Below are positions 1 to 6,354 of a stretch of DNA of 11,450 bases, piece after piece. Position 1 is the stretch's first letter; the number at the start of each line of letters is the position of its first letter. Source of the stretch: CAZBUH01 sp964495095 (GTDB taxonomy: Bacteria; Bacillota; Clostridia; Oscillospirales; Oscillospiraceae); assembly GCA_964495095.1 (NCBI GenBank), contig CAZBUH010000063.1, positions 1 through 11,450 on the forward strand. The letters are read 5' to 3'. The translations under genes and the position numbers were made by a program. The notes below the pieces were generated by a model. The model did no database searches. It was not told the origin of the DNA and saw only the letters and a list, made by a program, of their open reading frames with translations.

Positions 1-53
1 TTCCCGCGTTCCAGCATCTTGCATCACCCACCGCTATTCCAGCATAGAAAATG

Positions 54-170
54 GAAAAAGCCCAGCAAAATGCCGGACTTTTTCGACAATCTGAGGCCCG
101 GACGTTAAGTCCGGGCCTTTCAGGCTGTCGAATAACCCCGGTTTTGCGTTAAGCAGGACTGGGCTTTTTC
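54..170. repeat. Nested palindromic intergenic repeat (hairpin cluster)
   Basis: Several inverted repeats are stacked here. GAAAAAGCCCAG (54-65) is the exact reverse complement of 159-170. TCGACA (83-88) matches TGTCGA (126-131). AGGCCCGGAC (94-103) pairs perfectly with 109-118 around the loop GTTAA. Local alternatives also form: 55-66 with 72-83 (two mismatches), and 137-147 with 153-163 (three G-U pairs), again around GTTAA. A 20-base direct repeat, GGACTTTTTCGACAATCTGA at 75-94, recurs at 161-180 with 17 of 20 identities. The pattern suggests a palindromic intergenic repeat of REP or MITE type. No transposase or clear target duplication is visible, and whether it recurs elsewhere in the genome cannot be judged from one window. 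Confidence 0.6.
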
Positions 171-179
171 GACGCTCTG

Positions 180-211
180 AAAGCCGGCATGATAAAAATC
201 ATGCCGGCTTT
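180..211. terminator. Strong hairpin, probable terminator after the cyclase gene
   Basis: A perfect 14-bp stem (180-193 with 198-211) closes on an AAAA loop. It lies 23 bases beyond the stop of the minus-strand cyclase gene, where a terminator is expected. The T run is better on the plus strand (209-213) than on the minus strand, where only TTT precedes CAGAG, so it may work in both directions or chiefly stop plus-strand transcription. It abuts the copy of the direct repeat at 161-180 and could be part of the same repeat cluster. Confidence 0.6.
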
Positions 212-234
212 TTAACTCTGTTTTGCCGTGCTTA

Positions 235-1176
235 TTAATAAGTGCCGTATTTGTATGTCCTGTCGGGGACGTCGTTAAGCTCTTTCTTATCGATAAAGGC
301 CACCATGCGCACCTTAGAGCCGTCCCCCATGTACCATCTGGAGGGGAAAGCGCAGATAACGCACCTGTGTCCAACTACCTTATCCACATCTCCGCCCACA
401 TCCTCGTAGCCGGGGATATTTTTGGAGAGGAAAACCTCGTGCACAGGCTCCCAATAGGAGAACTGCTCGTCGTTTACATCGATGCCGAACTGCTCCGCGT
501 ACTCCATGACACGGGGTACCAGCGGCCCGGGGCCGTGCTTTGCCATATAAGAGCAAAGAGGATGGTCAAGCGCCTGGGTGTCGATACCGAATCCGGAAGC
601 TCCCAGCTCGTCCCTTATATAGAGGGCCGCCTCACGGGAGAGGCCGGGACTCCACAGAAAATAGCGGTCGCTGTCGCTGTAAAGCCTGTGCCAGCCCGTC
701 ACTATGATGCAGTAATCGCCGGGCTGCAGGGGCAGCTTTTTCTGCGCCTCCTTCACCCTGTCGATGGAGATAAGCTCCATGGGGGTGCAGGGGATGCTCC
801 ACACCACGGCGGGAGCTATAAACTTCTCCAGCGGCACCTCATGCACAAACGGAGACTCCTGACATACATGGGACGGTGCGTCATACTGGGTGGAGACGTG
901 CTCCGGCATACCCCATGCAAGCTGTGTGCGCCGATTGAATTTTGACATGTACTGCACGGGCCGCATATAGGGCTGCTCGCCTGCGGGCCATGTGGGCTGA
1001 TCGTTGCCCCAGGGATGACTGAGATCCACCATGACCATGTCGCTGTTTATAGCCCACGGTCCCGGCTCGTTCTTAGCCGGAGTCTTATACAAATCGCCGA
1101 AATCCGGCGTAGTATAAGTGGTGCAGTCATAGGGCAGCTTTGTGGAATCATACTGGTAAACCTGAAGATCTGCCAT
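235..1176 (-). CDS. Cyclase-family (kynurenine-formamidase-like) metal hydrolase
   Basis: A 313-residue protein of the cyclase / kynurenine formamidase fold (Pfam Cyclase type), whose members hydrolyse amides or cyclic bonds with a bound divalent metal. Visible family marks are DLSHPW at 51-56, the metal-site segment H93-V-S-T-Q97-Y-D99-A-P-S-H103, and the C-terminal pair H246 and E258, 12 residues apart as in KynB-type enzymes, followed by GDGSKVRMVAF at 284-294. The usual metal motif is HxGTHxDxPxH, so Q97 stands where a metal-binding His is expected and S95 replaces Gly. At 313 residues it is longer than the roughly 210-residue KynB enzymes; much of the excess is N-terminal. There is no signal peptide, so it is probably cytoplasmic. 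The start is set by AGGAGG (1186-1191) nine bases upstream. No tryptophan-degradation genes are nearby, so the substrate is open. Confidence 0.85.
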   Translation of the reverse strand: MADLQVYQYDSTKLPYDCTTYTTPDFGDLYKTPAKNEPGPWAINSDMVMVDLSHPWGNDQPTWPAGEQPYMRPVQYMSKFNRRTQLAWGMPEHVSTQYDAPSHVCQESPFVHEVPLEKFIAPAVVWSIPCTPMELISIDRVKEAQKKLPLQPGDYCIIVTGWHRLYSDSDRYFLWSPGLSREAALYIRDELGASGFGIDTQALDHPLCSYMAKHGPGPLVPRVMEYAEQFGIDVNDEQFSYWEPVHEVFLSKNIPGYEDVGGDVDKVVGHRCVICAFPSRWYMGDGSKVRMVAFIDKKELNDVPDRTYKYGTY

Positions 1177-1237
1177 AAACCATAACCTCCTGAAATTCTG
1201 CTGTTTTTGCCTTCAGCTAAAATATTTAACTGTGCTT

Positions 1238-1266
1238 ATAATACCACAATCCGGATTTCTTCTCCA
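1238..1266 (-). promoter_or_regulatory. Promoter of the cyclase gene, with a palindrome in the spacer
   Basis: Read on the minus strand: -35 TGGAGA (1266-1261, 4 of 6), a 17-bp spacer, and an extended -10 TGgTATTAT whose hexamer is 1243-1238. The start point would fall near 1231, giving a leader of about 55 bases that carries the AGGAGG site. A perfect 10-bp palindrome, AATCCGGATT (1248-1257), lies inside the spacer and could be an operator. No regulator for it can be named. Confidence 0.55.
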
Positions 1267-1392
1267 TTGGTAAAACCACTTTAGTTTCATCTTTAATTCC
1301 AGTTATTATTAATAGAATTTACCTCCCCGCCAAAATCCCGCGCCCTCTGCGCCGGTTTTGAATTTTTGAGGCTTTTATTCTGCTGCGGCCTG

Positions 1393-1401
1393 TGGTATCA
1401 T
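1393..1401 (+). promoter_or_regulatory. Extended -10 promoter of the DUF1015 gene
   Basis: TGgTATCAT is an extended -10 element with a 5-of-6 hexamer (1396-1401). The -35 region is poor (TTTTAT at 1373-1378, 17 bp away), as expected for extended -10 promoters. The predicted start point is about 1408 and the leader contains GAAAGGA at 1415-1421. The 11-mer TGTGGTATCAT (1391-1401) matches the divergent cyclase promoter at 10 of 11 bases. Confidence 0.45.
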
Positions 1402-1435
1402 GTATACACACTGAGAAAGGAATCGGCTTATACAT

Positions 1436-2659
1436 ATGAAAAACAACTCCTTCTTCCTCCCGGCGGACATCCTCATCCCCAGGGAGGCGGATATGACAAA
1501 ATGGTCCGTAATCGCGGTGGACCAGTTTACTTCGGAATCTGACTACTGGCGGGACGTGGAGAACACCGTAGGCGGCGCTCCCTCCACCCTTCGCATGGTG
1601 ATACCTGAAAATTACCTTGAAAAAATCGACGTGCAGGCTGAAACCAAAAAGGTAAACGCCGTTATGGACGAATATCTGGACTCCGGCGTTTTTCAGGAAT
1701 TTAAAAATTCCCTGGTGTACGTGCGCCGGGAGATAACCGGCGGCAAAATACGCCGGGGGCTTCTGGGCATGGTCGATTTGGAGCAGTACGACTATACCCC
1801 CGGGGCCTCCGCGCCCATAAGGGCCACGGAGCAGACGGTAAAATCCCGTCTCCCCGCCCGTATAGACCTGCGGCGGAACGCCTCCCTCGAGATGCCCCAT
1901 TCAATGCTTCTTATAAACGACAGCGGCGACAGCGTCATGGGCTGGCTGGAGAGCGTGAGGGCTTCCCTGCCGAAGCTCTACGACTTTGATCTCTGCGCCG
2001 GCGGCGGCCATATTGAGGGCTATCTCGTCTCCGGCGAAAACGCGGAAAGGGCCGTCTCCCTTCTGGAAGCTCTGTGGGAGCCCCAGGACGCGAAAATAAT
2101 AGTCGGCGACGGGAATCACTCCCTGGCGGCGGCAAAGGAGTGCTGGGTGGAGAAAAAGCGCTCCCTTCCGGCGGAGGAGCTTAAAAACCACCCGGCCCGC
2201 TACGCCCTTTCAGAGCTTGTAAACATATACGACGAGTCCATGGACATAGAGCCTATCCACAGGCTGATGCTGGGCGTTGACCCCGACGCCCTCCTGAACG
2301 GACTGAAAGCCCGCCTCTCCGGCAGCTCCGGCTATAAAATCGGCTGGGCCCGGGGGGATAAAACCGGCAGCTTCTCCGTTCCGGCGGACACGGCGGGCCA
2401 GGTCATAGAAAAGCTCCAGGAGCTTTTGGACGGGTACATAAAGGAGCTGGGCGGGGATATCGACTACGTCCACGGTGACGGCTCGCTTCTCAAGCTCTCC
2501 GCCGGCAGCGGCCGGCTGGGCCTCCTCTTTCCGGAGCTTCAGCGGGGCGACCTTTTCTCCACCGTGGAGAAAAGCGGCGTGTTCCCCAGGAAGAGCTTTT
2601 CCATAGGCTCCGCCAGAGATAAGCGCTATTATCTGGAGTGCAGGAAAATTGTGCGGTAA
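1436..2659 (+). CDS. DUF1015 family protein
   Basis: A 407-residue protein matching the clostridial form of DUF1015 over its whole length, close to the usual size of about 410. Recognisable blocks are the N-terminal FFLPADILIPREADMTKW with VDQFTSESDYW after it (residues 6-38), the APSTLRMVIPE segment (48-58), IRATEQTVKSRLPARI (128-143), VGDGNHSLAAAK (223-234) and VNIYDESMDIEPIHR (262-276). The GDGNHS block corresponds to the DGHHR-type signature of the family, which resembles ParB-like nucleotide-binding folds. From memory, relatives often sit beside serA/serC and a free-serine-kinase role has been suggested; no such neighbours occur here, so function is unassigned. The start at 1436 is preferred over an internal ATG at 1493 because the family's conserved N-terminal block begins before that codon; the spacing from GAAAGGA (14 bases) is long. 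Isoleucine ATA codons are common (about 13 of 23). Confidence 0.85.
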   Translation: MKNNSFFLPADILIPREADMTKWSVIAVDQFTSESDYWRDVENTVGGAPSTLRMVIPENYLEKIDVQAETKKVNAVMDEYLDSGVFQEFKNSLVYVRREITGGKIRRGLLGMVDLEQYDYTPGASAPIRATEQTVKSRLPARIDLRRNASLEMPHSMLLINDSGDSVMGWLESVRASLPKLYDFDLCAGGGHIEGYLVSGENAERAVSLLEALWEPQDAKIIVGDGNHSLAAAKECWVEKKRSLPAEELKNHPARYALSELVNIYDESMDIEPIHRLMLGVDPDALLNGLKARLSGSSGYKIGWARGDKTGSFSVPADTAGQVIEKLQELLDGYIKELGGDIDYVHGDGSLLKLSAGSGRLGLLFPELQRGDLFSTVEKSGVFPRKSFSIGSARDKRYYLECRKIVR

Positions 2660-2685
2660 AAGGATAGTTTTTTGCTTTCCTTTTT
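2658..2685 (+). terminator. Weak possible terminator after the DUF1015 gene
   Basis: AAAAGGA (2658-2664) can pair with TCCTTTT (2678-2684), leaving a 13-base T-rich loop. The stem is short and AT-rich and begins inside the stop codon, so this is a marginal call. It overlaps the upstream part of the next promoter region. Confidence 0.25.
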
Positions 2686-2695
2686 CGTCAATTAG

Positions 2696-2704
2696 TGATA
2701 TAAT
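2696..2704 (+). promoter_or_regulatory. Extended -10 promoter of the cytidylate-kinase-like gene
   Basis: TGaTATAAT is a perfect consensus -10 hexamer (2699-2704) with the extended TG. The -35 position is poor (TTTCCT at 2676-2681). The start point would be near 2711, giving a leader of about 50 bases before the GGAGGG site at 2751-2756. This makes the gene a separate transcription unit from the DUF1015 gene. Confidence 0.65.
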
Positions 2705-2762
2705 TTAATCAGGAGCCATATAAATTTATGTAACATACACATTTATGAATGGAGGGCGTTAT

Positions 2763-3401
2763 ATGGGAAATCTTATAATTACCATCAGCAGAGAGTTCGG
2801 CAGCGGCGGCAGACTTGTGGGCGAAAAGCTGGCCCTTAGTCTCGGGATTCCCTTTTACGATAAAGAGATAATCCATATGGCCGCGGACAAGAGCGGTCTC
2901 TCCCCCGACTACATCCAGCGCGTCGAGGAGCAGGCCTCCAGCAGCCTCCTTTTCAATCTTGTGACCTCCGCCTATGCAAGCCCCACATTTTCAATGCAGT
3001 ATGAAACCCCCACCTCTGAAAAGGCCTTTATGGCCCAGATGGCCGTCATACGCGAGGTTGCGGCAAAAAGCGCCTGCGTAATCGTCGGCGCCTGCGCGGA
3101 CTACATACTCCGTGAGGAGGAAAACTGCTTCAAGGTATTTATCCGCGGCGAGCAGGACGACAAAATACACAGGGCCGTGGACGTATACCACCTGCCTCCA
3201 AACGGCATCGGGGCGAGAGTTTCCAAAATCGACAAGGGCCGCTCCAAATACTATAAATATTACACCGGCGAGACATGGGGCGACAGGGAAAACTACGACC
3301 TTATGATAAACACCAGCCTCTGCGGCATCGACGGCGCAGTGGATATTATCAAGGCGGGCCTCAGGGCCGCCGGTCTTATGGATACCGCAGATGTAAAGTA
3401 A
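2763..3401 (+). CDS. Cytidylate kinase-like family protein
   Basis: A 212-residue protein of the cytidylate-kinase-like family, a P-loop nucleotide kinase relative found widely in Clostridia. It opens with ITISREFGSGGRLVGEKLA (residues 6-24), where the loop reads GSGGR and lacks the GKS/T lysine of true Cmk. It continues with FYDKEII (31-37), VIVGACADYIL (106-116), and a C-terminal DKGRSKYYKYYTGETWGD (157-174) followed by NYDLMINTS. Relatives, as I recall, read GRCADYIL in the middle motif; here the Arg is Ala110. The natural phosphoryl acceptor is not established for the family. The start at 2763 is chosen over an in-frame ATG at 2745 because GGAGGG (2751-2756) lies six bases before it and inside the longer reading. 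No membrane segment; probably cytosolic. It has its own promoter and a strong terminator, so it is probably monocistronic. Confidence 0.85.
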   Translation: MGNLIITISREFGSGGRLVGEKLALSLGIPFYDKEIIHMAADKSGLSPDYIQRVEEQASSSLLFNLVTSAYASPTFSMQYETPTSEKAFMAQMAVIREVAAKSACVIVGACADYILREEENCFKVFIRGEQDDKIHRAVDVYHLPPNGIGARVSKIDKGRSKYYKYYTGETWGDRENYDLMINTSLCGIDGAVDIIKAGLRAAGLMDTADVK

Positions 3402-3411
3402 GCATTTGTAA

Positions 3412-3454
3412 ATTTCTCCGGGTCCGCGCCTGCTGGCCCGGAGAAATGTTTTTT
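3412..3454 (+). terminator. Rho-independent terminator after the cytidylate-kinase-like gene
   Basis: ATTTCTCCGGG (3412-3422) pairs perfectly with CCCGGAGAAAT (3437-3447), an 11-bp stem with a 14-base loop, followed by G and six T residues (3449-3454). It begins 11 bases after the stop codon. It separates the kinase-like gene from the MerR gene, whose start is only 45 bases beyond the T run. Confidence 0.88.
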
Positions 3455-3499
3455 GCGGCACACAAAAAATGCTTTTCCGGCAGCAAAGAGGATGGTAAT

Positions 3500-4348
3500 A
3501 TGCAGGAACTTCTCGACGGCCACATCTATTACACCGTGGGCGAGCTCGCCCGGTTTTACAATATCCCGATATCCACTCTCAGGTTTTATGACAATCACAA
3601 TATTTTTTCGCCCCAGCTCCGGGACCCCCAGAACAACTACCGCTATTACTCCTCGGAGCAGCTTTTGCAGCTTGACGTTATCCTCTTTCTCCGGGAGCTG
3701 GACTTCCCCACCGGACAGATACCGGAGCTTATCAAAAACGCCTCCTGCCGCGGGGACCTTATGGGCGTTATAAAAAATCACAGGAAAATAATCGCTGACG
3801 AAATAGAGCGCCTTGGCGCCGTATTACAGAAAATAGATCAGGTCACCGAGACCTTCACCCATTTTGACACCAGCACCGGGAAAATAGAGACAAAGCCCTT
3901 TGACCAGCGGCTAATATTATGCAGGGACGCCTCCTACATTTCCGTTGACCCCTCCGTTGGGCGCTACAGCTTTAAAAACAGGATGAATAACTACGTGCTC
4001 ACCCGGGGCGACCCTACAAATCTCGTCTCCTTCGGCGTTTTGTCCTCTCTCGATGATTTCCTCACCGCCGATTCCGTGTCCTACACCTATCAGTTTGCAC
4101 AGCTTAAGCATCGGGAGGAGCCGGAGCCGGGCGCGGAATTCAGGACCCTCCCCGCCGGCCAGTACCTGACGCTGCGCTTTGAAAACCAGCGCGAGGCCAG
4201 GCTTTCGGCATATTACCGCCTGACGGAGCACATTACGAAAAACTCTGTCCTGACAGACGGCATTTTTATTGAAAGCATCGTGGGATGCGGTATGCCCCCT
4301 GTGTCGGAGGCGGAGGATATTATAGAGCTGCAAATCAGGGTGCTATAG
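3500..4348 (+). CDS. MerR-family regulator with effector-binding domain
   Basis: A 282-residue MerR-family regulator. The N-terminal winged helix-turn-helix is clear: YTVGELARFYNIPISTLRFY (11-30), then the wing with NYRYYS (46-51) and a second helical region with LRELDFPTGQIPELI (64-78). A helical dimerisation stretch follows (about 85-118). Residues from about 130 to the end resemble the GyrI/BmrR type of small-molecule-binding domain, with PAGQYLTLRFEN and a closing segment rich in Glu and Ile ending DIIELQIRVL. No metal-binding cysteine cluster is seen, so an organic ligand is more likely than a metal. The start is set by the purine-rich AAAGAGGA just upstream; an extended in-frame ATG near 3446 would run through the preceding terminator. 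No clear own promoter is visible. The MerR-type operator in front of the next gene, 124 bases past this stop, makes that gene the likely target. Confidence 0.88.
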   Translation: MQELLDGHIYYTVGELARFYNIPISTLRFYDNHNIFSPQLRDPQNNYRYYSSEQLLQLDVILFLRELDFPTGQIPELIKNASCRGDLMGVIKNHRKIIADEIERLGAVLQKIDQVTETFTHFDTSTGKIETKPFDQRLILCRDASYISVDPSVGRYSFKNRMNNYVLTRGDPTNLVSFGVLSSLDDFLTADSVSYTYQFAQLKHREEPEPGAEFRTLPAGQYLTLRFENQREARLSAYYRLTEHITKNSVLTDGIFIESIVGCGMPPVSEAEDIIELQIRVL

Positions 4349-4365
4349 CTTCCGTTTTATAGATA

Positions 4366-4410
4366 TCAGCATATATAATACGTATTTCAGCATTTTGTAA
4401 AAATCAACAT
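4366..4410 (+). repeat. Three short TCARCAT direct repeats
   Basis: TCAGCAT at 4366-4372, TCAGCAT at 4387-4393 and TCAACAT at 4404-4410 lie in the AT-rich stretch between the regulator and the solute-binding gene, about 60-100 bp upstream of the MerR-type promoter. The first two are 21 bp apart, two helical turns. A perfect TATAAT also occurs at 4374-4379 but without a usable -35. The repeats may be chance in AT-rich DNA or sites for a second regulator. Confidence 0.25.
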
Positions 4411-4468
4411 ATAAATATTTCACAGTTTTTTAACTTTTTAGTTGTGCGCTATTTCCCCTTTTCTCCGA

Positions 4469-4499
4469 TTGACCCTAAAGCATGTTTAGGGTTTATAGT
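4469..4499 (+). promoter_or_regulatory. MerR-type promoter and operator of the solute-binding gene
   Basis: -35 TTGACC (4469-4474, 5 of 6) and -10 TATAGT (4494-4499, 5 of 6) are separated by 19 bp instead of the usual 17. A perfect inverted repeat, ACCCTAAA (4472-4479) and TTTAGGGT (4485-4492) with a 5-base centre, starts within the -35 and fills most of the spacer. This over-long spacer with a dyad is the hallmark of promoters activated by MerR-family proteins, which untwist the DNA to bring the two hexamers into register; the mercury-resistance merT promoter has the same 19-bp arrangement. The predicted start point is about 4506, with AAGGAGGA at 4536-4543. The MerR gene immediately upstream is the natural candidate regulator. 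Confidence 0.85.
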
Positions 4500-4548
4500 A
4501 ATTTCAGTGGTTAAATGGCCGCTGAGTTTTCTCTTAAGGAGGATAATT

Positions 4549-6252
4549 ATGAAAAAGTATACACGATTATTGGCGCTTATTCTGGCTCTTGCGCTGTGCT
4601 TTGCACTGCTGGCAGGCTGCGGCGATAAACCCGCAGACTCCACCGAGGCCCCCACTGAGTCGGCTGAAAGCCAGCCCACCGAGGCCCCTCAGGATCAGCC
4701 TCAGGACGAGCCTACAGAGGCCCCTGCTGAAGACCCCTTTGCAAACGGGGTCCAGTATCCTCTTGTAGCCGACGGCGAGCAGGTAGACCTTGAGATCATG
4801 TGCCCTCTGGCCGGCTTTATGCCCCTGGTTATGGACGACAAAGGCCTTAACGGCACCCGCGGCGTTCAGCTCATGGCCGAGGCCACAGGCGTGAACTTCT
4901 ACTGGATGGAAATCGACCAGGACGCTTACGGCGACCAGTTCAACATCATGGTCACGTCAGGCGACTATCCCGACATGGTGGCAAGCCCCGAATCCTATTA
5001 TAACGGCGGCATCGACGCTGTTATTGACGACGGCTTCTGCATCGACCTTGTCCAGTATAAGGACACATATCTGAAGGATTACTTCGACTATTGCTCCGGT
5101 CCCGAATTTGAGACCTATATAAAGCGCGAGACCTCCGATACCGGCAAAATATGCACCATTTGGTCTCTTGTTGAGTCCATCACCATGGGCATGCAGATCC
5201 GTAAGGACTGGGTTGACGCCGTCAATATGGAAATCCCTGAGACCTACGACGAGACCTACGAGGTCCTTAAGGCTATTAAAAACGAGTTCAACGTAGCTCC
5301 CTTATGCCTGACCGCCGGCTGGTCTTTCGGCGCTTCCAGCAACACCAACCTCTTTACCGGCGGCTTTGAGACAGCTACCGGCGCTCAGACCAACGGCGAG
5401 CTTGACTGGATTGTAAACGAGGACGGCGAGGCCGTTGCATGCTGCATCGACGACAACTTCAAGGAGTATCTCCAGCTCCTCAACAAGTGGTGGAGCGAGG
5501 GCCTTATCTGCGAGGACACCCTCACCATCCAGAACATGCAGCAGATTACCGAATCCCTTCAGCAGGGCAAGGTCGGTCTGTGGGCCGGCCAGACCGATAT
5601 GCTCACCGTCGATGTAGACGAAAGCTTTGACGCCGTGCCTATCGCAAATATTACCAGGGAAAAGGGCGGCACGATCCGCACCGGCGTTTTCAAGGGCGTC
5701 CGCGGCAATGCCGGCTGGGCTGTTACCACCTCCTGCAAGACTCCTGAAATTGCCGCCGGCGTTATCAACTGGCTGTGGACCGAGGACGGCTATATCGCCG
5801 CCAACTACGGCGAAGAGGGCGTCACCTTCAACTATGACGAAAACGGCGACGTGGTGTTCACCGAGCTTATCACCAACAACCCCAACGGCTTTAACCCCAT
5901 GTTCAACTCCTGCTCCGAGATACTGTTCTTCGACTTCCCGTTCTTCTATGACCTTGTCCGCAAGGGAGCTACCTTCTCCAGCCAGAAGGAGTTTGATTCT
6001 CAGACCATCTGGGGCAGCAACGAGACAAACGAGCTCCAGTATTTCGGCGATCTGAACACAGAAGAATCTGAGATTTATTCCTCCCTGGTGGGCGATATCG
6101 CCACATATTCCGCTGAGAACATCTCCCAGTTTGTCACCGGCGCAAAGTCCTTCGACGAATGGGACGCCTATGTCGCTCAGATCGAGCAGCTTGGGATCCA
6201 GCAGCTTATCGACGTAAAGACCGCCGCTTATCAGAGATATCTCCAGAGATAA
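4549..6252 (+). CDS. Lipoprotein extracellular solute-binding protein (LplA/YtcQ-like)
   Basis: A 567-residue lipoprotein. Residues 1-23 form a lipoprotein signal peptide with lipobox L21-A22-G23-C24, so the mature protein should be anchored by Cys24 on the outer face of the membrane. A flexible acidic linker with repeated TEAP/QDQPQDEP units spans about 27-64. The rest is a large ABC-type binding domain of the LplA/YtcQ kind: SGDYPDMVAS (137-146), a following IDLVQYKDTYLKDYF stretch, and the C-terminal LGIQQLIDVKTAAYQRYL typical of these proteins. Relatives bind oligosaccharides or similar large solutes and usually sit with two permease genes; none is here. The start is fixed by AAGGAGGA five bases before the ATG. 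Isoleucine is nearly always ATC or ATT, with only three ATA codons among about 38, unlike the DUF1015 gene, suggesting high expression. Expression is probably controlled by the adjacent MerR protein. Confidence 0.88.
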   Translation: MKKYTRLLALILALALCFALLAGCGDKPADSTEAPTESAESQPTEAPQDQPQDEPTEAPAEDPFANGVQYPLVADGEQVDLEIMCPLAGFMPLVMDDKGLNGTRGVQLMAEATGVNFYWMEIDQDAYGDQFNIMVTSGDYPDMVASPESYYNGGIDAVIDDGFCIDLVQYKDTYLKDYFDYCSGPEFETYIKRETSDTGKICTIWSLVESITMGMQIRKDWVDAVNMEIPETYDETYEVLKAIKNEFNVAPLCLTAGWSFGASSNTNLFTGGFETATGAQTNGELDWIVNEDGEAVACCIDDNFKEYLQLLNKWWSEGLICEDTLTIQNMQQITESLQQGKVGLWAGQTDMLTVDVDESFDAVPIANITREKGGTIRTGVFKGVRGNAGWAVTTSCKTPEIAAGVINWLWTEDGYIAANYGEEGVTFNYDENGDVVFTELITNNPNGFNPMFNSCSEILFFDFPFFYDLVRKGATFSSQKEFDSQTIWGSNETNELQYFGDLNTEESEIYSSLVGDIATYSAENISQFVTGAKSFDEWDAYVAQIEQLGIQQLIDVKTAAYQRYLQR

Positions 6253-6296
6253 CTCAGTTTTAAAGGGCGAAGGTTTTTCACCAGTATAAGAATTGC

Positions 6297-6332
6297 AAGG
6301 ACGCTGTACCCGTTACCGGGTACAGCGTCCTT
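6297..6332. terminator. Bidirectional terminator between convergent genes
   Basis: AAGGACGCTGTACCCG (6297-6312) pairs perfectly with 6317-6332: 16 bp around a TTAC loop. It lies between the solute-binding gene (plus) and the flavoprotein gene (minus), whose stops are at 6252 and 6355, so it can serve both. T runs are short on either side (TTT on plus, TT on minus), so termination depends largely on the very stable stem. Confidence 0.75.
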
Positions 6333-6354
6333 TACTGTAATAGCATAAATCACT

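Noticed and set aside
1..17. A possible minus-strand start (ATG at 17) of a gene leaving the window on the left
   Set aside because: Only five codons are visible and no convincing ribosome binding site precedes it. A 9-base direct repeat TTCCAGCAT (9-17 and 37-45) accounts for the similar ATGs.
223..945. A long plus-strand open frame opposite the cyclase gene
   Set aside because: It is antisense to a protein with clear family motifs and its translation shows no recognisable domain; GC-rich third positions produce such shadow frames.
1319..1900. A minus-strand open frame opposite the DUF1015 gene
   Set aside because: Its translation has no domain and it overlaps a gene with full-length family similarity.
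3412..3454. An attenuator or riboswitch leader for the MerR gene
   Set aside because: A single perfect stem followed by six T residues just after the kinase-like stop is fully explained as that gene's terminator; no alternative pairing or aptamer-like structure was found.
4395..4409. A cre-like (CcpA) sequence upstream of the solute-binding gene
   Set aside because: It matches the ends of the consensus but lacks the central CG that defines cre sites.
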